Shown here in pieces: positions 53,586 to 61,351 of a DNA stretch of 64,000 bases (the stretch's first letter is position 1; each line of letters opens with the position of its first letter). Origin of the DNA: Streptomyces violaceusniger Tu 4113 (GTDB taxonomy: Bacteria > Actinomycetota > Actinomycetes > Streptomycetales > Streptomycetaceae); NCBI RefSeq assembly GCF_000147815.2, contig NC_015957.1, forward strand, positions 2,356,001-2,420,000. Reading direction: 5' to 3'. The position numbers and the translations under genes are program-made. The notes below the pieces were generated by a model. The model did not search any database and was not told where the DNA came from. It worked only from the letters and a program-made list of their open reading frames with translations.

Positions 53586-55316
53586 GTGACAGCAACGAAT
53601 CCGGCTCACGACTTCCGCGAGGCACGGGACTTCCTGCTCGACCACCGGGAGGACTACGCGGCGGCGTACGAAGGGTTCGGCTGGCCACGCCCGGAGCGGT
53701 TCAACTGGGCCCTGGACTGGTTCGACGGGATCGCCGGGCGCAGCGGCGACCGCACCGCCCTGCACATCGTCGAGGAGGACGGCAGCGAGATCCGGCTGAC
53801 CTTCGAGGAGCTGCGCCGCCGCTCCAACCGGGCCGCGAACTGGCTGCGCGAGCGCGGCGTCCGGGCCGGTGACCGCATCGTGGTCATGCTCGGCAACCAG
53901 GTCGAGCTGTGGGAGACCGCGCTGGCCGCGATGAAGCTGCGCGCCGTCGTCATCCCCGCCACCCCGCTGCTCGGCCCGCTCGACCTCGCTGACCGCATCG
54001 AGCGCGGCCGGGCGGCGTATGTGGTCGTGCGGGGCCCGGACACCGGCAAGTTCGCGGAGGTGCCGGGCGACTACATCCGGATCGCGGTCGGCGGCGCGCC
54101 CGAGGGCTGGCTCGCCTACGAGGACGCCGGGACCGCGGGCATCACGGTGGACCCCACGGCGGGCGGTACCGGGGACGGCGCGGAGGACGACGAGCCCTTC
54201 GTCCCCGACGGGCCGACCCTGGCCACCGACCCCCTGATGCTCTACTTCACCTCCGGCACCACCGCCCGCCCCAAGCTGGTCGAGCACACCCACATCTCGT
54301 ATCCCATCGGGCATCTGGCGACGATGTACTGGATCGGGGTCAGGCCGGGTGATGTCCACCTCAACATCTCCTCGCCCGGATGGGCCAAGCACGCCTGGTC
54401 CAATCTCTTCGCCCCCTGGAACGCCGAGGCCACCGTCTTCGTCCACAACTACACGCGCTTCGACGCCACCCGCCTGATGGCCGAGATGGACCGCTGTGGC
54501 ATCACCACCTTCTGCGCCCCGCCCACCGTCTGGCGGATGCTCATCCAGGCCGATCTCACCCAGCTCCGCACCCCGCCCCGGGAGGCCCTCGCCGCGGGCG
54601 AGCCCCTCAACCCCGAGGTCATCGAGCATGTGCGGCGCGCCTGGGGGGTGACCATCCGGGACGGCTTCGGCCAGACCGAGACCGCCGTTCAGGTGGCCAA
54701 CACCCCCGGACAGCCGCTCAAGCCCGGCTCGATGGGACGGCCGACCCCCGGGTTCCGGGTCGTCCTGCTGGATCCGGTGACCGGCCGGCTTGGCGAGGAG
54801 GGCGAGATCTGCCTCGACCTCACCGGCCCCGAGGGCCGTCCCGTCGGCCTGATGACCGGCTACGAGGGCGACGGGGAGCGCACCGCCGAGGCCACCGCGG
54901 GCGGTTACTACCGCACCGGGGACATCGGATCGCGCGACGCGGACGGCTACATCACCTACATCGGCCGCGCCGACGACGTCTTCAAGGCGTCCGACTACAA
55001 GATCTCGCCGTTCGAGCTGGAGAGCGCGCTGCTGGAGCACGAGGCGGTCGCCGAGGCCGCCGTCGTCCCGGCCCCCGACGCGCTGCGGCTGGCCGTGCCG
55101 AAGGCGTACATCGTGCTGGCGGAGGGCTGGGAGCCCGGCCCGGACACCGCGAAGGCGCTGTTCGCGCACTCCCGGGCGGTGCTCGCACCGTACAAGCGGA
55201 TCCGCCGATTGGAGTTCGCCGACCTCCCCAAGACGGTTTCCGGAAAGATTCGCCGGATCGAGCTACGTGAACGCACGGCACAGGGTGGCGGTATCGAGTT
55301 TTATGAGGAGATCTGA
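53586..55316 (+). CDS. AMP-binding acyl-CoA ligase, benzoate/medium-chain type
   Basis: Activates a carboxylic acid to its CoA thioester via an acyl-adenylate; 576 residues. Adenylation motifs: A3 LYFTSGTTARPKLVEH, A5 GFGQTETAVQ, A7 YYRTGDIGSRDADGYITYIGR, and A10 with the catalytic Lys in LPKTVSGKIRRIELR. The overall sequence with SPGWAKHAWSNLFAPWNA recalls the medium-chain/benzoate-CoA ligase group, but substrate is open. Start GTG 53586, directly after AGGAGGACAA. The second ligase gene follows after 73 bp, so both are probably co-transcribed under the divergent LuxR-GAF regulator. Confidence 0.87.
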   Translation: MTATNPAHDFREARDFLLDHREDYAAAYEGFGWPRPERFNWALDWFDGIAGRSGDRTALHIVEEDGSEIRLTFEELRRRSNRAANWLRERGVRAGDRIVVMLGNQVELWETALAAMKLRAVVIPATPLLGPLDLADRIERGRAAYVVVRGPDTGKFAEVPGDYIRIAVGGAPEGWLAYEDAGTAGITVDPTAGGTGDGAEDDEPFVPDGPTLATDPLMLYFTSGTTARPKLVEHTHISYPIGHLATMYWIGVRPGDVHLNISSPGWAKHAWSNLFAPWNAEATVFVHNYTRFDATRLMAEMDRCGITTFCAPPTVWRMLIQADLTQLRTPPREALAAGEPLNPEVIEHVRRAWGVTIRDGFGQTETAVQVANTPGQPLKPGSMGRPTPGFRVVLLDPVTGRLGEEGEICLDLTGPEGRPVGLMTGYEGDGERTAEATAGGYYRTGDIGSRDADGYITYIGRADDVFKASDYKISPFELESALLEHEAVAEAAVVPAPDALRLAVPKAYIVLAEGWEPGPDTAKALFAHSRAVLAPYKRIRRLEFADLPKTVSGKIRRIELRERTAQGGGIEFYEEI

Positions 55317-55389
55317 TGACTGACGCTCATATGATGACCCACCCGCACGAACGTGAAGGCGTACGTGAACGTGAACCCAAGGAGCTCCC

Positions 55390-57114
55390 ATGACCGACCT
55401 CACGCCTGACCCACCAAGCCCAGCGGGGCTCTCCTACACCAGCGGAGTCGGGGACCTCCCGCTGCTCGGCGACACCATCGGCGCCAATCTGGCCCGGGCC
55501 GTCGAGCTGTACGGCGACCGCGAGGCGCTCGTCGACGTCCCCTCCGGCCGCCGCTGGACCTACGCCGAGTTCGGCAGGTCGGTCGAGGAGGTCGCGCTCG
55601 GGCTGATGGCCAAGGGGGTCGCCAAGGGCGACCGGGTCGGCATCTGGGCCATCAACTGCCCCGAATGGGTGCTGTTGCAGTACGCCACCGCCCGCATCGG
55701 CGCCATCATGGTCAATATCAACCCCGCATACCGCGTCCATGAGTTGCGGTACGTACTCCAGCAGGCCGGAATCTCGGTCCTGGTCTCCTCCATCGAGCAC
55801 AAGACCAGCGACTACCGGCGGATGGTCGAGCAGGTGCGATCGGCCTGCTCCTCGCTGCGCGATGTCATCTACATCGGCGACCGGACCTGGGACGGGCTGG
55901 TGCGCGCCGGGGCCGGTGTGGCACCCGAGCGGCTCGCCGAGCGTGAGGCCCTGATCAGCTGCGACGACGCGGTCAACATCCAGTACACCTCCGGCACCAC
56001 CGGCTTCCCCAAGGGCGCCACCCTCTCCCACCACAACATCCTCAACAACGGCTTCTTCGTGGGGGAGACGGTCCGCTACACCGCCGAGGACCGGATCTGC
56101 GTGCCGGTGCCCTTCTACCACTGCTTCGGCATGGTGATGGGCAACCTCGCGGCCACCAGCCACGGCGCCTGCGTGGTCATCCCCGCCGGCACCTTCGACC
56201 CCGTCGCCACCCTGGCCGCCGTCGAACGGGAGCGCTGCACCTCGCTGTACGGCGTCCCCACCATGTTCATCGCCGAGCTGGCCCTGCCGGACTTCGCCAC
56301 CTTCGACCTCAGCTCGCTGCGCACCGGGATCATGGCCGGATCGCCCTGCCCGGTGGAGGTGATGCGGCGGGTGGTCGCCGAGATGCACATGGCCGAGGTG
56401 TCCATCTGCTACGGCATGACCGAGACCTCACCGGTCTCCGCCCAGACCCGGCCCGACGACGACCTCGTCCGCCGCACCTCGACGGTCGGCCGGGTGCTGC
56501 CGCATATCGAGGTCAAGATCGTCGACCCGGTGACCGGGGCGACCGTGCCCCGCGGCACCCGCGGCGAGCTGTGCACCCGCGGCTACTCGGTGATGCTCGG
56601 CTACTGGCAGGAGCCCGAGCGGACCGCCGAGGCGATCGACTCGGCGCGCTGGATGCACACCGGCGACCTCGCGGTGATGGACGGCGAGGGATACGTCCAG
56701 ATCGTCGGCCGGATCAAGGACATGATCGTCCGCGGTGGGGAGAACGTCTATCCGCGGGAGATCGAGGAGTTTCTGCACACCCACCCCAAGGTGGCGGATG
56801 TGCAGGTCGTCGGCGTACCGGACGAGAAGTACGGCGAGGAGGTCCTGGCCTGCGTCATCCTGCGCGAGGGCGCCAAGACCCTCACCCGCGACGAGCTCGC
56901 CCGCTTCTGCCGGGGCCGCCTCGCCCACTACAAGGTCCCCCGCTATCTGCGTCTCATGGACGGCTTTCCGATGACGGTCAGCGGCAAGGTCCGCAAGGTC
57001 GAGCTGCGTGAGGCGGCCGCCCGGGAGCTGCTGCCCGAGACCCGTTCCGAGGCCGGTCCGGCCGGATCGGAAGCGCTGGTCGAGCGGGCCGAGCCGCAGA
57101 CCGCGCCGAGCTGA
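55390..57114 (+). CDS. AMP-binding fatty-acyl-CoA ligase (FadD-like)
   Basis: A 574-residue acyl-CoA synthetase. It has A3 [21 protein letters not shown]5 [11 protein letters not shown]7 [21 protein letters not shown], the linker [17 protein letters not shown] and A10 [15 protein letters not shown]. The pattern is that of medium/long-chain fatty-acyl-CoA synthases. ATG 55390 has AAGGAG about 6 nt upstream. The C-terminal 25 residues after the last motif are variable. Placed after a different-type ligase, it may serve a common degradation path for fatty or aromatic acids. Confidence 0.9.
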   Translation: MTDLTPDPPSPAGLSYTSGVGDLPLLGDTIGANLARAVELYGDREALVDVPSGRRWTYAEFGRSVEEVALGLMAKGVAKGDRVGIWAINCPEWVLLQYATARIGAIMVNINPAYRVHELRYVLQQAGISVLVSSIEHKTSDYRRMVEQVRSACSSLRDVIYIGDRTWDGLVRAGAGVAPERLAEREALISCDDAVNIQYTSGTTGFPKGATLSHHNILNNGFFVGETVRYTAEDRICVPVPFYHCFGMVMGNLAATSHGACVVIPAGTFDPVATLAAVERERCTSLYGVPTMFIAELALPDFATFDLSSLRTGIMAGSPCPVEVMRRVVAEMHMAEVSICYGMTETSPVSAQTRPDDDLVRRTSTVGRVLPHIEVKIVDPVTGATVPRGTRGELCTRGYSVMLGYWQEPERTAEAIDSARWMHTGDLAVMDGEGYVQIVGRIKDMIVRGGENVYPREIEEFLHTHPKVADVQVVGVPDEKYGEEVLACVILREGAKTLTRDELARFCRGRLAHYKVPRYLRLMDGFPMTVSGKVRKVELREAAARELLPETRSEAGPAGSEALVERAEPQTAPS

Positions 57115-57122
57115 TGAGTTGC

Positions 57123-57148
57123 GGGCCCCTCTACTACAGCAGGGGCCC
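57123..57148 (+). terminator. Terminator after the ligase operon
   Basis: GGGCCCCT (57123-57130) and AGGGGCCC (57141-57148) form an 8-bp stem around a 10-nt loop, 8 bp after the ligase stop. Its right arm is the first copy of a tandem repeat. Confidence 0.6.
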
Positions 57149-57227
57149 ACACCCCCGCCACAGCAGGGGCCCACACCCCGCTACAGCAGGGGCCCACACC
57201 CCGCTACAGCAGGGGCCCACACCCCGC
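57135..57227. repeat. Four tandem 23/24-bp repeats containing the terminator arm
   Basis: Units begin at 57135 (24 bp), 57159, 57182 and 57205 (23 bp each) with the consensus TACAGCAGGGGCCCACACCC followed by CGC. Each holds AGGGGCCC, the right arm of the terminator hairpin, so the left arm can pair with any copy. The array fills the gap between two convergent genes and has no unique spacers. Confidence 0.9.
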
Positions 57228-57230
57228 CCG

Positions 57231-57992
57231 TCACCGGACGACGTTCGGCAGGCACGACTTCACCCCGGATCGCGCGCCGCGGCTGAAGTAGGAGACCCGC
57301 TGGGAGGCGTCGCCGTGGTCGGAGACGTCGGTCCACGGGGTCCTGTCGGCGAGTGCGGTCAGGGCGTCCGCCAACTCCTCGGTATCACCCTCCTCGAAGG
57401 TCAGCGTCCCGTCCTGGGCGGCGCCGAAGAGGACCGCCCCGGCCAGGCAGTCGGCCTGCAGCTCACGGGCGAGGTCGACCAGGCCCGCGTCCAGACGGTT
57501 CTGGACGGCGTGGCCCCACTCATGGGCGATCACCAGATAGACCCAGGCGTCGCCCCGCGCATGGCCCCAGCGCATCAGGTCCATGTCCCACGCTATGTAG
57601 TCGCCGTCCGGGCAGTAGACGGCGTTGTCGTCGGGGAGCGGCTCGCTGCCGCACACCGGCGTACCGGGGGTGTCGCCGTCGTAGGTCCCCAGGATCGTGG
57701 GCGGGTGGTAGCCGCCGGTGAACAGCTCGGGCCAGTGGGTCTGCCAGTAGGTGGTGGTGACGGAGACCGCCGCGTCGATGTCCTCCTCCACACCCTTTCC
57801 GTCGTCGGTGACCTCAGGGCTGGTGAGCGGGGTGGGCGTGCCCGGTGTGGCGCCGGACGGGGGCCCGGGTGCGGCCGAGGAGCTCTCCACCGTGGGCGGC
57901 GGCACATCGCCGCCCCCGCAGCCGGTCACCAGCAGCAGGGTCAGGACGGCGACGAGCGGAGCCCATGATCTCGGGTGCCACGGAAGAGCCAT
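57231..57992 (-). CDS. Neutral zinc metallopeptidase, lipoprotein
   Basis: A 253-residue exported peptidase. The lipobox VTGC places the lipidated Cys at residue 25. The catalytic domain has HEWGHAVQNR (HExxH, zinc site), AVYCPDGDYIAWD before it and ELQADCLAGAVLFGAAQDG after it, which fit the YpfJ-like neutral zinc metallopeptidase family; the Glu/Asp after HEWGH in ELQAD is the likely third ligand. ATG 57992. It runs toward the tandem-repeat region and ends 3 bp from it. Confidence 0.88.
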   Translation of the reverse strand: MALPWHPRSWAPLVAVLTLLLVTGCGGGDVPPPTVESSSAAPGPPSGATPGTPTPLTSPEVTDDGKGVEEDIDAAVSVTTTYWQTHWPELFTGGYHPPTILGTYDGDTPGTPVCGSEPLPDDNAVYCPDGDYIAWDMDLMRWGHARGDAWVYLVIAHEWGHAVQNRLDAGLVDLARELQADCLAGAVLFGAAQDGTLTFEEGDTEELADALTALADRTPWTDVSDHGDASQRVSYFSRGARSGVKSCLPNVVR

Positions 57993-58096
57993 CGTTTCGG
58001 CCTCCGGCCGGTCGAGCGGATGGGACGGGAGAACGGTGGAGGGCGGTGCCTCAATCGGAAGCGTTCCCCGGTCATGAGCGCAAGAGCCGACCGGGG

Positions 58097-58687
58097 TCAG
58101 CCGTCCGGCGGACCCATCCGGATCAGTACGTCCGCCGGGTCGTTGACGGGCTGTGGGGTGCCGGTGAGGTCCATGATGAACAGCGGCAGATGGAGCGCGT
58201 CGGCGCGCGCCCGCGCCTCCCGCGCATAGCCCGCGAGCGAGAAGAAGACGCTCATGGCCGACTTCTGGAGCCCGTTCAGCCACAGGCATTCGATGTCCCG
58301 CAGCCCGGTGGGGCGGGTGGTCGGATCGACCTGGGCGACGACGCCCGTCCCGTAGAGGTCCACCCCGGACGCGGCCCGGTCCTCCGAGGGCCGCAGGCTG
58401 TGGAAGCCGAGCCACTTCAGATACAGCGCGGCGGCGACGGGGACGCGGACCACCGCGCCGCAGTCGCAGCCCAGTTCCGGCTGCGGCCAGTGGCCCCGGT
58501 GGCCGCAGGACGGGCAGTTCACCGCCACCCAGAGGTTCTCCCAGGTGCGGTGGCCGACCTCCTCCGGGGTGCCGTCGCGGAGGACCGGCAGGGTGACCGG
58601 CGCGCCGCATGAACAGGGGAAGGTGGGCGGCGTGAACGGCTGCTCGCGACGGCACGCGGGACAACGCACCGGCACGTTGTCTGTCAT
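58097..58687 (-). CDS. Zinc-ribbon protein with degenerate Mrr-like nuclease domain
   Basis: A 196-residue protein. Residues 1-85 have several cysteine knuckles (RCPACRREQPF, CSCGAP, NCPSCGHRGHW, CDCGAVVRV), forming two zinc ribbons. Residues about 95-190 resemble the Mrr restriction-endonuclease fold: LKWLGFHSLR, SGVDLYGTGVVAQVD, then helices and LFIMDL. In active Mrr enzymes the motif is D...QxK; here the last residue is Asp instead of Lys, so catalysis is doubtful. It may bind nucleic acid. ATG 58687, 137 bp from the divergent ureide operon. Confidence 0.6.
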   Translation of the reverse strand: MTDNVPVRCPACRREQPFTPPTFPCSCGAPVTLPVLRDGTPEEVGHRTWENLWVAVNCPSCGHRGHWPQPELGCDCGAVVRVPVAAALYLKWLGFHSLRPSEDRAASGVDLYGTGVVAQVDPTTRPTGLRDIECLWLNGLQKSAMSVFFSLAGYAREARARADALHLPLFIMDLTGTPQPVNDPADVLIRMGPPDG

Positions 58688-58823
58688 CGGGGCGCTCCGT
58701 GGACGGGGGCGGATGCGGTATGCGTCCATGCTCCCCGAAGCGGGCGGCCGCGGCGAGGTACTTGGGCGTTCTGTCCCCCGCGACCGGGGCGCCGTGTTAC
58801 GGCTGACGCAGTAGGTTTGCGAC

Positions 58824-59075
58824 GTGAGATTGAGGGTTGAGTTCACCACCGAACCGTTCGACCTCGACGAGGTGCCACCGCACGCCGTCGCGGCCCGCGA
58901 GACCGTCCAGGCCGCCCCGCTGGACGCCGTCGACGTCGGCCCCTTCGGCAACACCGCGGAAGGCGGGGCGGAGGCGGTGCTGGCGGCCGTCGACCGGCTG
59001 CTGCGCAGTTCCCTCGAAGCCGGTGCCACCCGGATTTCGCTCCAGGTCAACGTGATCGGGGAGGGCGAGGCGTGA
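58824..59075 (+). CDS. Thiamine-binding-like (DUF77/MTH1187 type) small protein
   Basis: An 83-residue ferredoxin-like protein resembling the MTH1187/DUF77 family, some of which bind thiamine or hydroxymethylpyrimidine. Key stretches: RLRVEFTTEPFDLDEVP, DVGPFGNTAEGGAEAVLAAV and TRISLQVNVIGEGEA. GTG 58824 has no Shine-Dalgarno site, so it may be read from a leaderless mRNA. It overlaps the next gene by GTGA, which couples them. Its role near the uricase genes is unknown. Confidence 0.6.
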   Translation: MRLRVEFTTEPFDLDEVPPHAVAARETVQAAPLDAVDVGPFGNTAEGGAEAVLAAVDRLLRSSLEAGATRISLQVNVIGEGEA

Positions 59076-59443
59076 GCGTACCCGCCGACCACCCCTTCGC
59101 CGCCGCGGTGCGGCCGCTCGTGGACGCCATGGGCGGCGAGATGATCGCCCCGGACCGGGCCCGGGGCGACGATGTGGTGCTCTCCTGGGAGGGCCGCCCG
59201 GTGGTCGCCGTAAGGCTGCCGCATATCTCGGACTCGCTCGACCACATCCTCGCCGACCTCCAGCGCCGCCATGGCGTGCCGCTCTCGGCCCTCGACCGCA
59301 AGACCAAGCAGTCCGTCGTCCGCCACCTCGAACAGCGCGGCGCCTTCTCGGTGCGCCACGGCGTCGAAACGGTCGCCGGAGCCCTCGGCGTGAGCCGCTT
59401 CACCGTCTACAACTACCTCAACCGTGAGAAGAACGGGGACTGA
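59072..59443 (+). CDS. HTH regulator of YheO/DauR type, upstream of ureide genes
   Basis: A 123-residue putative regulator. The C-terminal HTH has the YheO/DauR pattern (KQSVVRHLEQRGAFSVRHGV, then ETVAGALGVSRFTVYNYL), and the N-terminal half (EGRPVVAVRLPHISDSLD) is a small sensor-like region. It is coupled to the preceding gene by GTGA and precedes uraD by 73 bp, on the same strand. It is the best candidate for local control of the ureide operon promoter, where a small palindrome lies over the -35 site. Confidence 0.75.
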   Translation: MSVPADHPFAAAVRPLVDAMGGEMIAPDRARGDDVVLSWEGRPVVAVRLPHISDSLDHILADLQRRHGVPLSALDRKTKQSVVRHLEQRGAFSVRHGVETVAGALGVSRFTVYNYLNREKNGD

Positions 59444-59470
59444 CCGCACCCCGCCATTCCGCGCATTTTT

Positions 59471-59510
59471 CAACAAAGTGTTGACGCCCGGCGAGGGCGC
59501 CTCCTAGCTT
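59471..59510 (+). promoter_or_regulatory. Promoter of uraD operon with overlapping palindrome
   Basis: TTGACG (59481-59486), an 18-nt spacer, and TAGCTT (59505-59510) make a sigma-70-type promoter. The expected transcription start falls 7 nt later on the GTG start of uraD (59517), so the mRNA is probably leaderless. CAACA-AAG-TGTTG (59471-59483) overlaps the -35 site and could be a repressor operator. Confidence 0.6.
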
Positions 59511-59516
59511 GCGAGA

Positions 59517-60047
59517 GTGACTTCCAGTGCTCCGCCGGGGCTGGCCCGGTTCAACGCGGTGGACGACCGCGACGCCGCCGGGCTGCTGCACGAGGTGTGC
59601 GCCGGCCGGGCCTGGGGCGCCGCGGTCGCGGGCGGGCGGCCGTACGCCACGGTCGGGGAGCTGCTCGACGCCGCCGACGCGGCCATGGCCGGGCTGACCG
59701 CCGCCGACCTCGCCGAGGCGATGGCCGCGCATCCGCCCATCGGGCGGCCGGCACCGGGCGACGCCGCCTCGGCCCGCGAGCAGCGCGGGGTACGGGATGC
59801 GGAGCGCGCCGAGCTGCTGGAGCTGAACCTCGCGTACCAGGAGCGGCACGGCCATGTCTTCCTGATCTGTGCCACCGGCCGCACCGGCGAGGAGATGCTG
59901 GCGGCACTGCGCGAGCGGATCCACCATGACGCCGACACCGAGCGCGAGATCGTCCGCACCGAACTGGGAAAGATCAACCGCATCCGGCTGACCCGGCTGA
60001 CGGAAACCCTTCGGGCCCCGCGGGCCCCGGCGGAAGGAGAGCGGTGA
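59517..60047 (+). CDS. uraD: 2-oxo-4-hydroxy-4-carboxy-5-ureidoimidazoline (OHCU) decarboxylase
   Basis: Decarboxylates OHCU to S-allantoin, last step of the uricase pathway. Its 176 residues carry MAAHPPIG (catalytic His), SAREQRGVRDAERAEL, NLAYQERHGHVFLICATGRTGEEMLAALRER-type segments and the C-terminal ELGKINRIRLTRL. The GTG start at 59517 has no ribosome-binding site and appears leaderless. It overlaps the hydroxyisourate hydrolase start (TGATG), so the genes form an operon in reverse order of the pathway. Confidence 0.93.
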   Translation: MTSSAPPGLARFNAVDDRDAAGLLHEVCAGRAWGAAVAGGRPYATVGELLDAADAAMAGLTAADLAEAMAAHPPIGRPAPGDAASAREQRGVRDAERAELLELNLAYQERHGHVFLICATGRTGEEMLAALRERIHHDADTEREIVRTELGKINRIRLTRLTETLRAPRAPAEGER

Positions 60048-60385
60048 TGGCCGGCGGCACCACCTCCGTGTCCACGCACATCCTGGACACCAGCATCGGC
60101 CGCCCCGCGGTGGGCGTGGTCGTCGAGCTGTCCGTCCGCTCCGGGCCCGGAGCGCAGTGGACGGCGCACGCCGACTCCCTCACCGACGCCGACGGGCGCT
60201 GCAAGGATCTGCCCGACCTCCCCGAGGGCACCACCCACGCACGGCTGCGCTTCGAGACCGGGCCGTATCTGACCCACGCCTTCTTCCCGGAGGTCGTGGT
60301 CGCCTTCGCCGTCGAGCCGGGCGAGCACTACCACGTACCGCTGCTGCTCACCCCGTTCGGCTACTCCGTCTACCGAGGGAGCTAG
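60047..60385 (+). CDS. uraH: 5-hydroxyisourate hydrolase (transthyretin-related)
   Basis: Hydrolyses 5-hydroxyisourate, the uricase product, to OHCU. The 112-residue protein has the N-terminal STHILDTSIGRPA, the middle DADGRCKDLP and the C-terminal signature YSVYRGS, all diagnostic. ATG 60047 overlaps the uraD stop and has AAGGAGA 6-7 nt upstream. No extra domain. Confidence 0.96.
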   Translation: MAGGTTSVSTHILDTSIGRPAVGVVVELSVRSGPGAQWTAHADSLTDADGRCKDLPDLPEGTTHARLRFETGPYLTHAFFPEVVVAFAVEPGEHYHVPLLLTPFGYSVYRGS

Positions 60386-60390
60386 CACCC

Positions 60391-61272
60391 ATGCCCACGC
60401 TCGGCCCGAACCAGTACGGCAAAGCCGAAACCCGCGTCGTGCGGGTGGTGCGCGACGGCGCCGTGCACCACCTCAAGGACCTCAATGTCTCGGTGGCGCT
60501 GTCCGGAGAGATGGACGCGGTCCACCTCTCCGGCAGCAACGCCAACGTCCTGACGACCGACGCCACCAAGAACACCGTGTACGCCTTCGCCAAGGAGCAC
60601 GGCATCGACACGGCCGAGGAGTTCGGCATCCGGCTGGCCCGCCACTTCGTCACCGGCCAGGAGACCATCCACCGCGCCCGCATCCGCGTCGAGGAGTACG
60701 CCTGGGAGCGGATCCAGGCGGCCGGGGGCGCCGCGCACTCCTTCGTCCGCCGCGGCCAGGAGGTCCGTACCGCCCAGATCGCCTACGACGGCGAGCGCTG
60801 GGAGGTGGTCTCCGGGCTCACCGGCCTCACCGTCCTGAACACCACGGACTCCGAGTTCTGGGGCTATGTCAAGGACCGGTACACCACCCTCGAGGAGACC
60901 CGCGACCGCGTCCTGGCCACCGATGTGCACGCCCGCTGGCGCTACGGCTGGAGCGCTGACACCCAGCCGATGCCGGACTGGGACCACGGCCACGAGGAGG
61001 CGCGCGGCCAGCTTCTGAGCGCGTTCGCCGAGACCTACTCCCTCTCGCTCCAGCAGACGCTCTACGAGATGGGCGCGCGGGTCATCGAGCGCCGCCCCGA
61101 GGTCGAGGAGATACGGCTCTCGCTGCCCAACAAGCACCACTTCCTGGTCGATCTGGAACCGTTCGGCCTCACCAACGACAACGAGGTCTACTTCGCCGCC
61201 GACCGGCCGTACGGGCTCATCGAGGCCACCGTGCTGCGGGACGGCGCCGAGCCCCGGATCCCCACCGACTGA
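60391..61272 (+). CDS. uox: Urate oxidase (factor-independent uricase)
   Basis: Oxidises urate to 5-hydroxyisourate with O2. The 293-residue protein has the catalytic Lys/Thr segment TTDATKNTVYAFAKEHG, the C-terminal signature LPNKHHFLVDLEPFG followed by NEVYFAADRPYG, and duplicated tunnelling-fold domains. ATG 60391 follows GAGGGAG by 9 nt and is 5 nt after the uraH stop. The last codons and the stop belong to a short tandem repeat that continues beyond the gene. Confidence 0.96.
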   Translation: MPTLGPNQYGKAETRVVRVVRDGAVHHLKDLNVSVALSGEMDAVHLSGSNANVLTTDATKNTVYAFAKEHGIDTAEEFGIRLARHFVTGQETIHRARIRVEEYAWERIQAAGGAAHSFVRRGQEVRTAQIAYDGERWEVVSGLTGLTVLNTTDSEFWGYVKDRYTTLEETRDRVLATDVHARWRYGWSADTQPMPDWDHGHEEARGQLLSAFAETYSLSLQQTLYEMGARVIERRPEVEEIRLSLPNKHHFLVDLEPFGLTNDNEVYFAADRPYGLIEATVLRDGAEPRIPTD

Positions 61273-61314
61273 CCGGATCTCCACCGACTGACCGGCTGCC
61301 CACCGACTGACCGG
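61262..61314 (+). repeat. Three 19-bp tandem repeats at the uricase stop
   Basis: CCACCGACTGACCGG occurs at 61262, 61281 and 61300, 19 bp apart. The first copy holds the last codons and TGA of the uricase gene, so this is a local duplication of its 3' end. Loss of the stop in copy one would still meet stops nearby in other frames. Confidence 0.85.
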
Positions 61315-61351
61315 ATCCCCATCGACCCACCCGACGGAAGGGCCACGCTCC

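Noticed and set aside
57135..57227. Four regular 23-bp repeats considered as a CRISPR array
   Set aside because: Units are directly adjacent without unique spacers and no cas genes are near; it is a plain tandem repeat.
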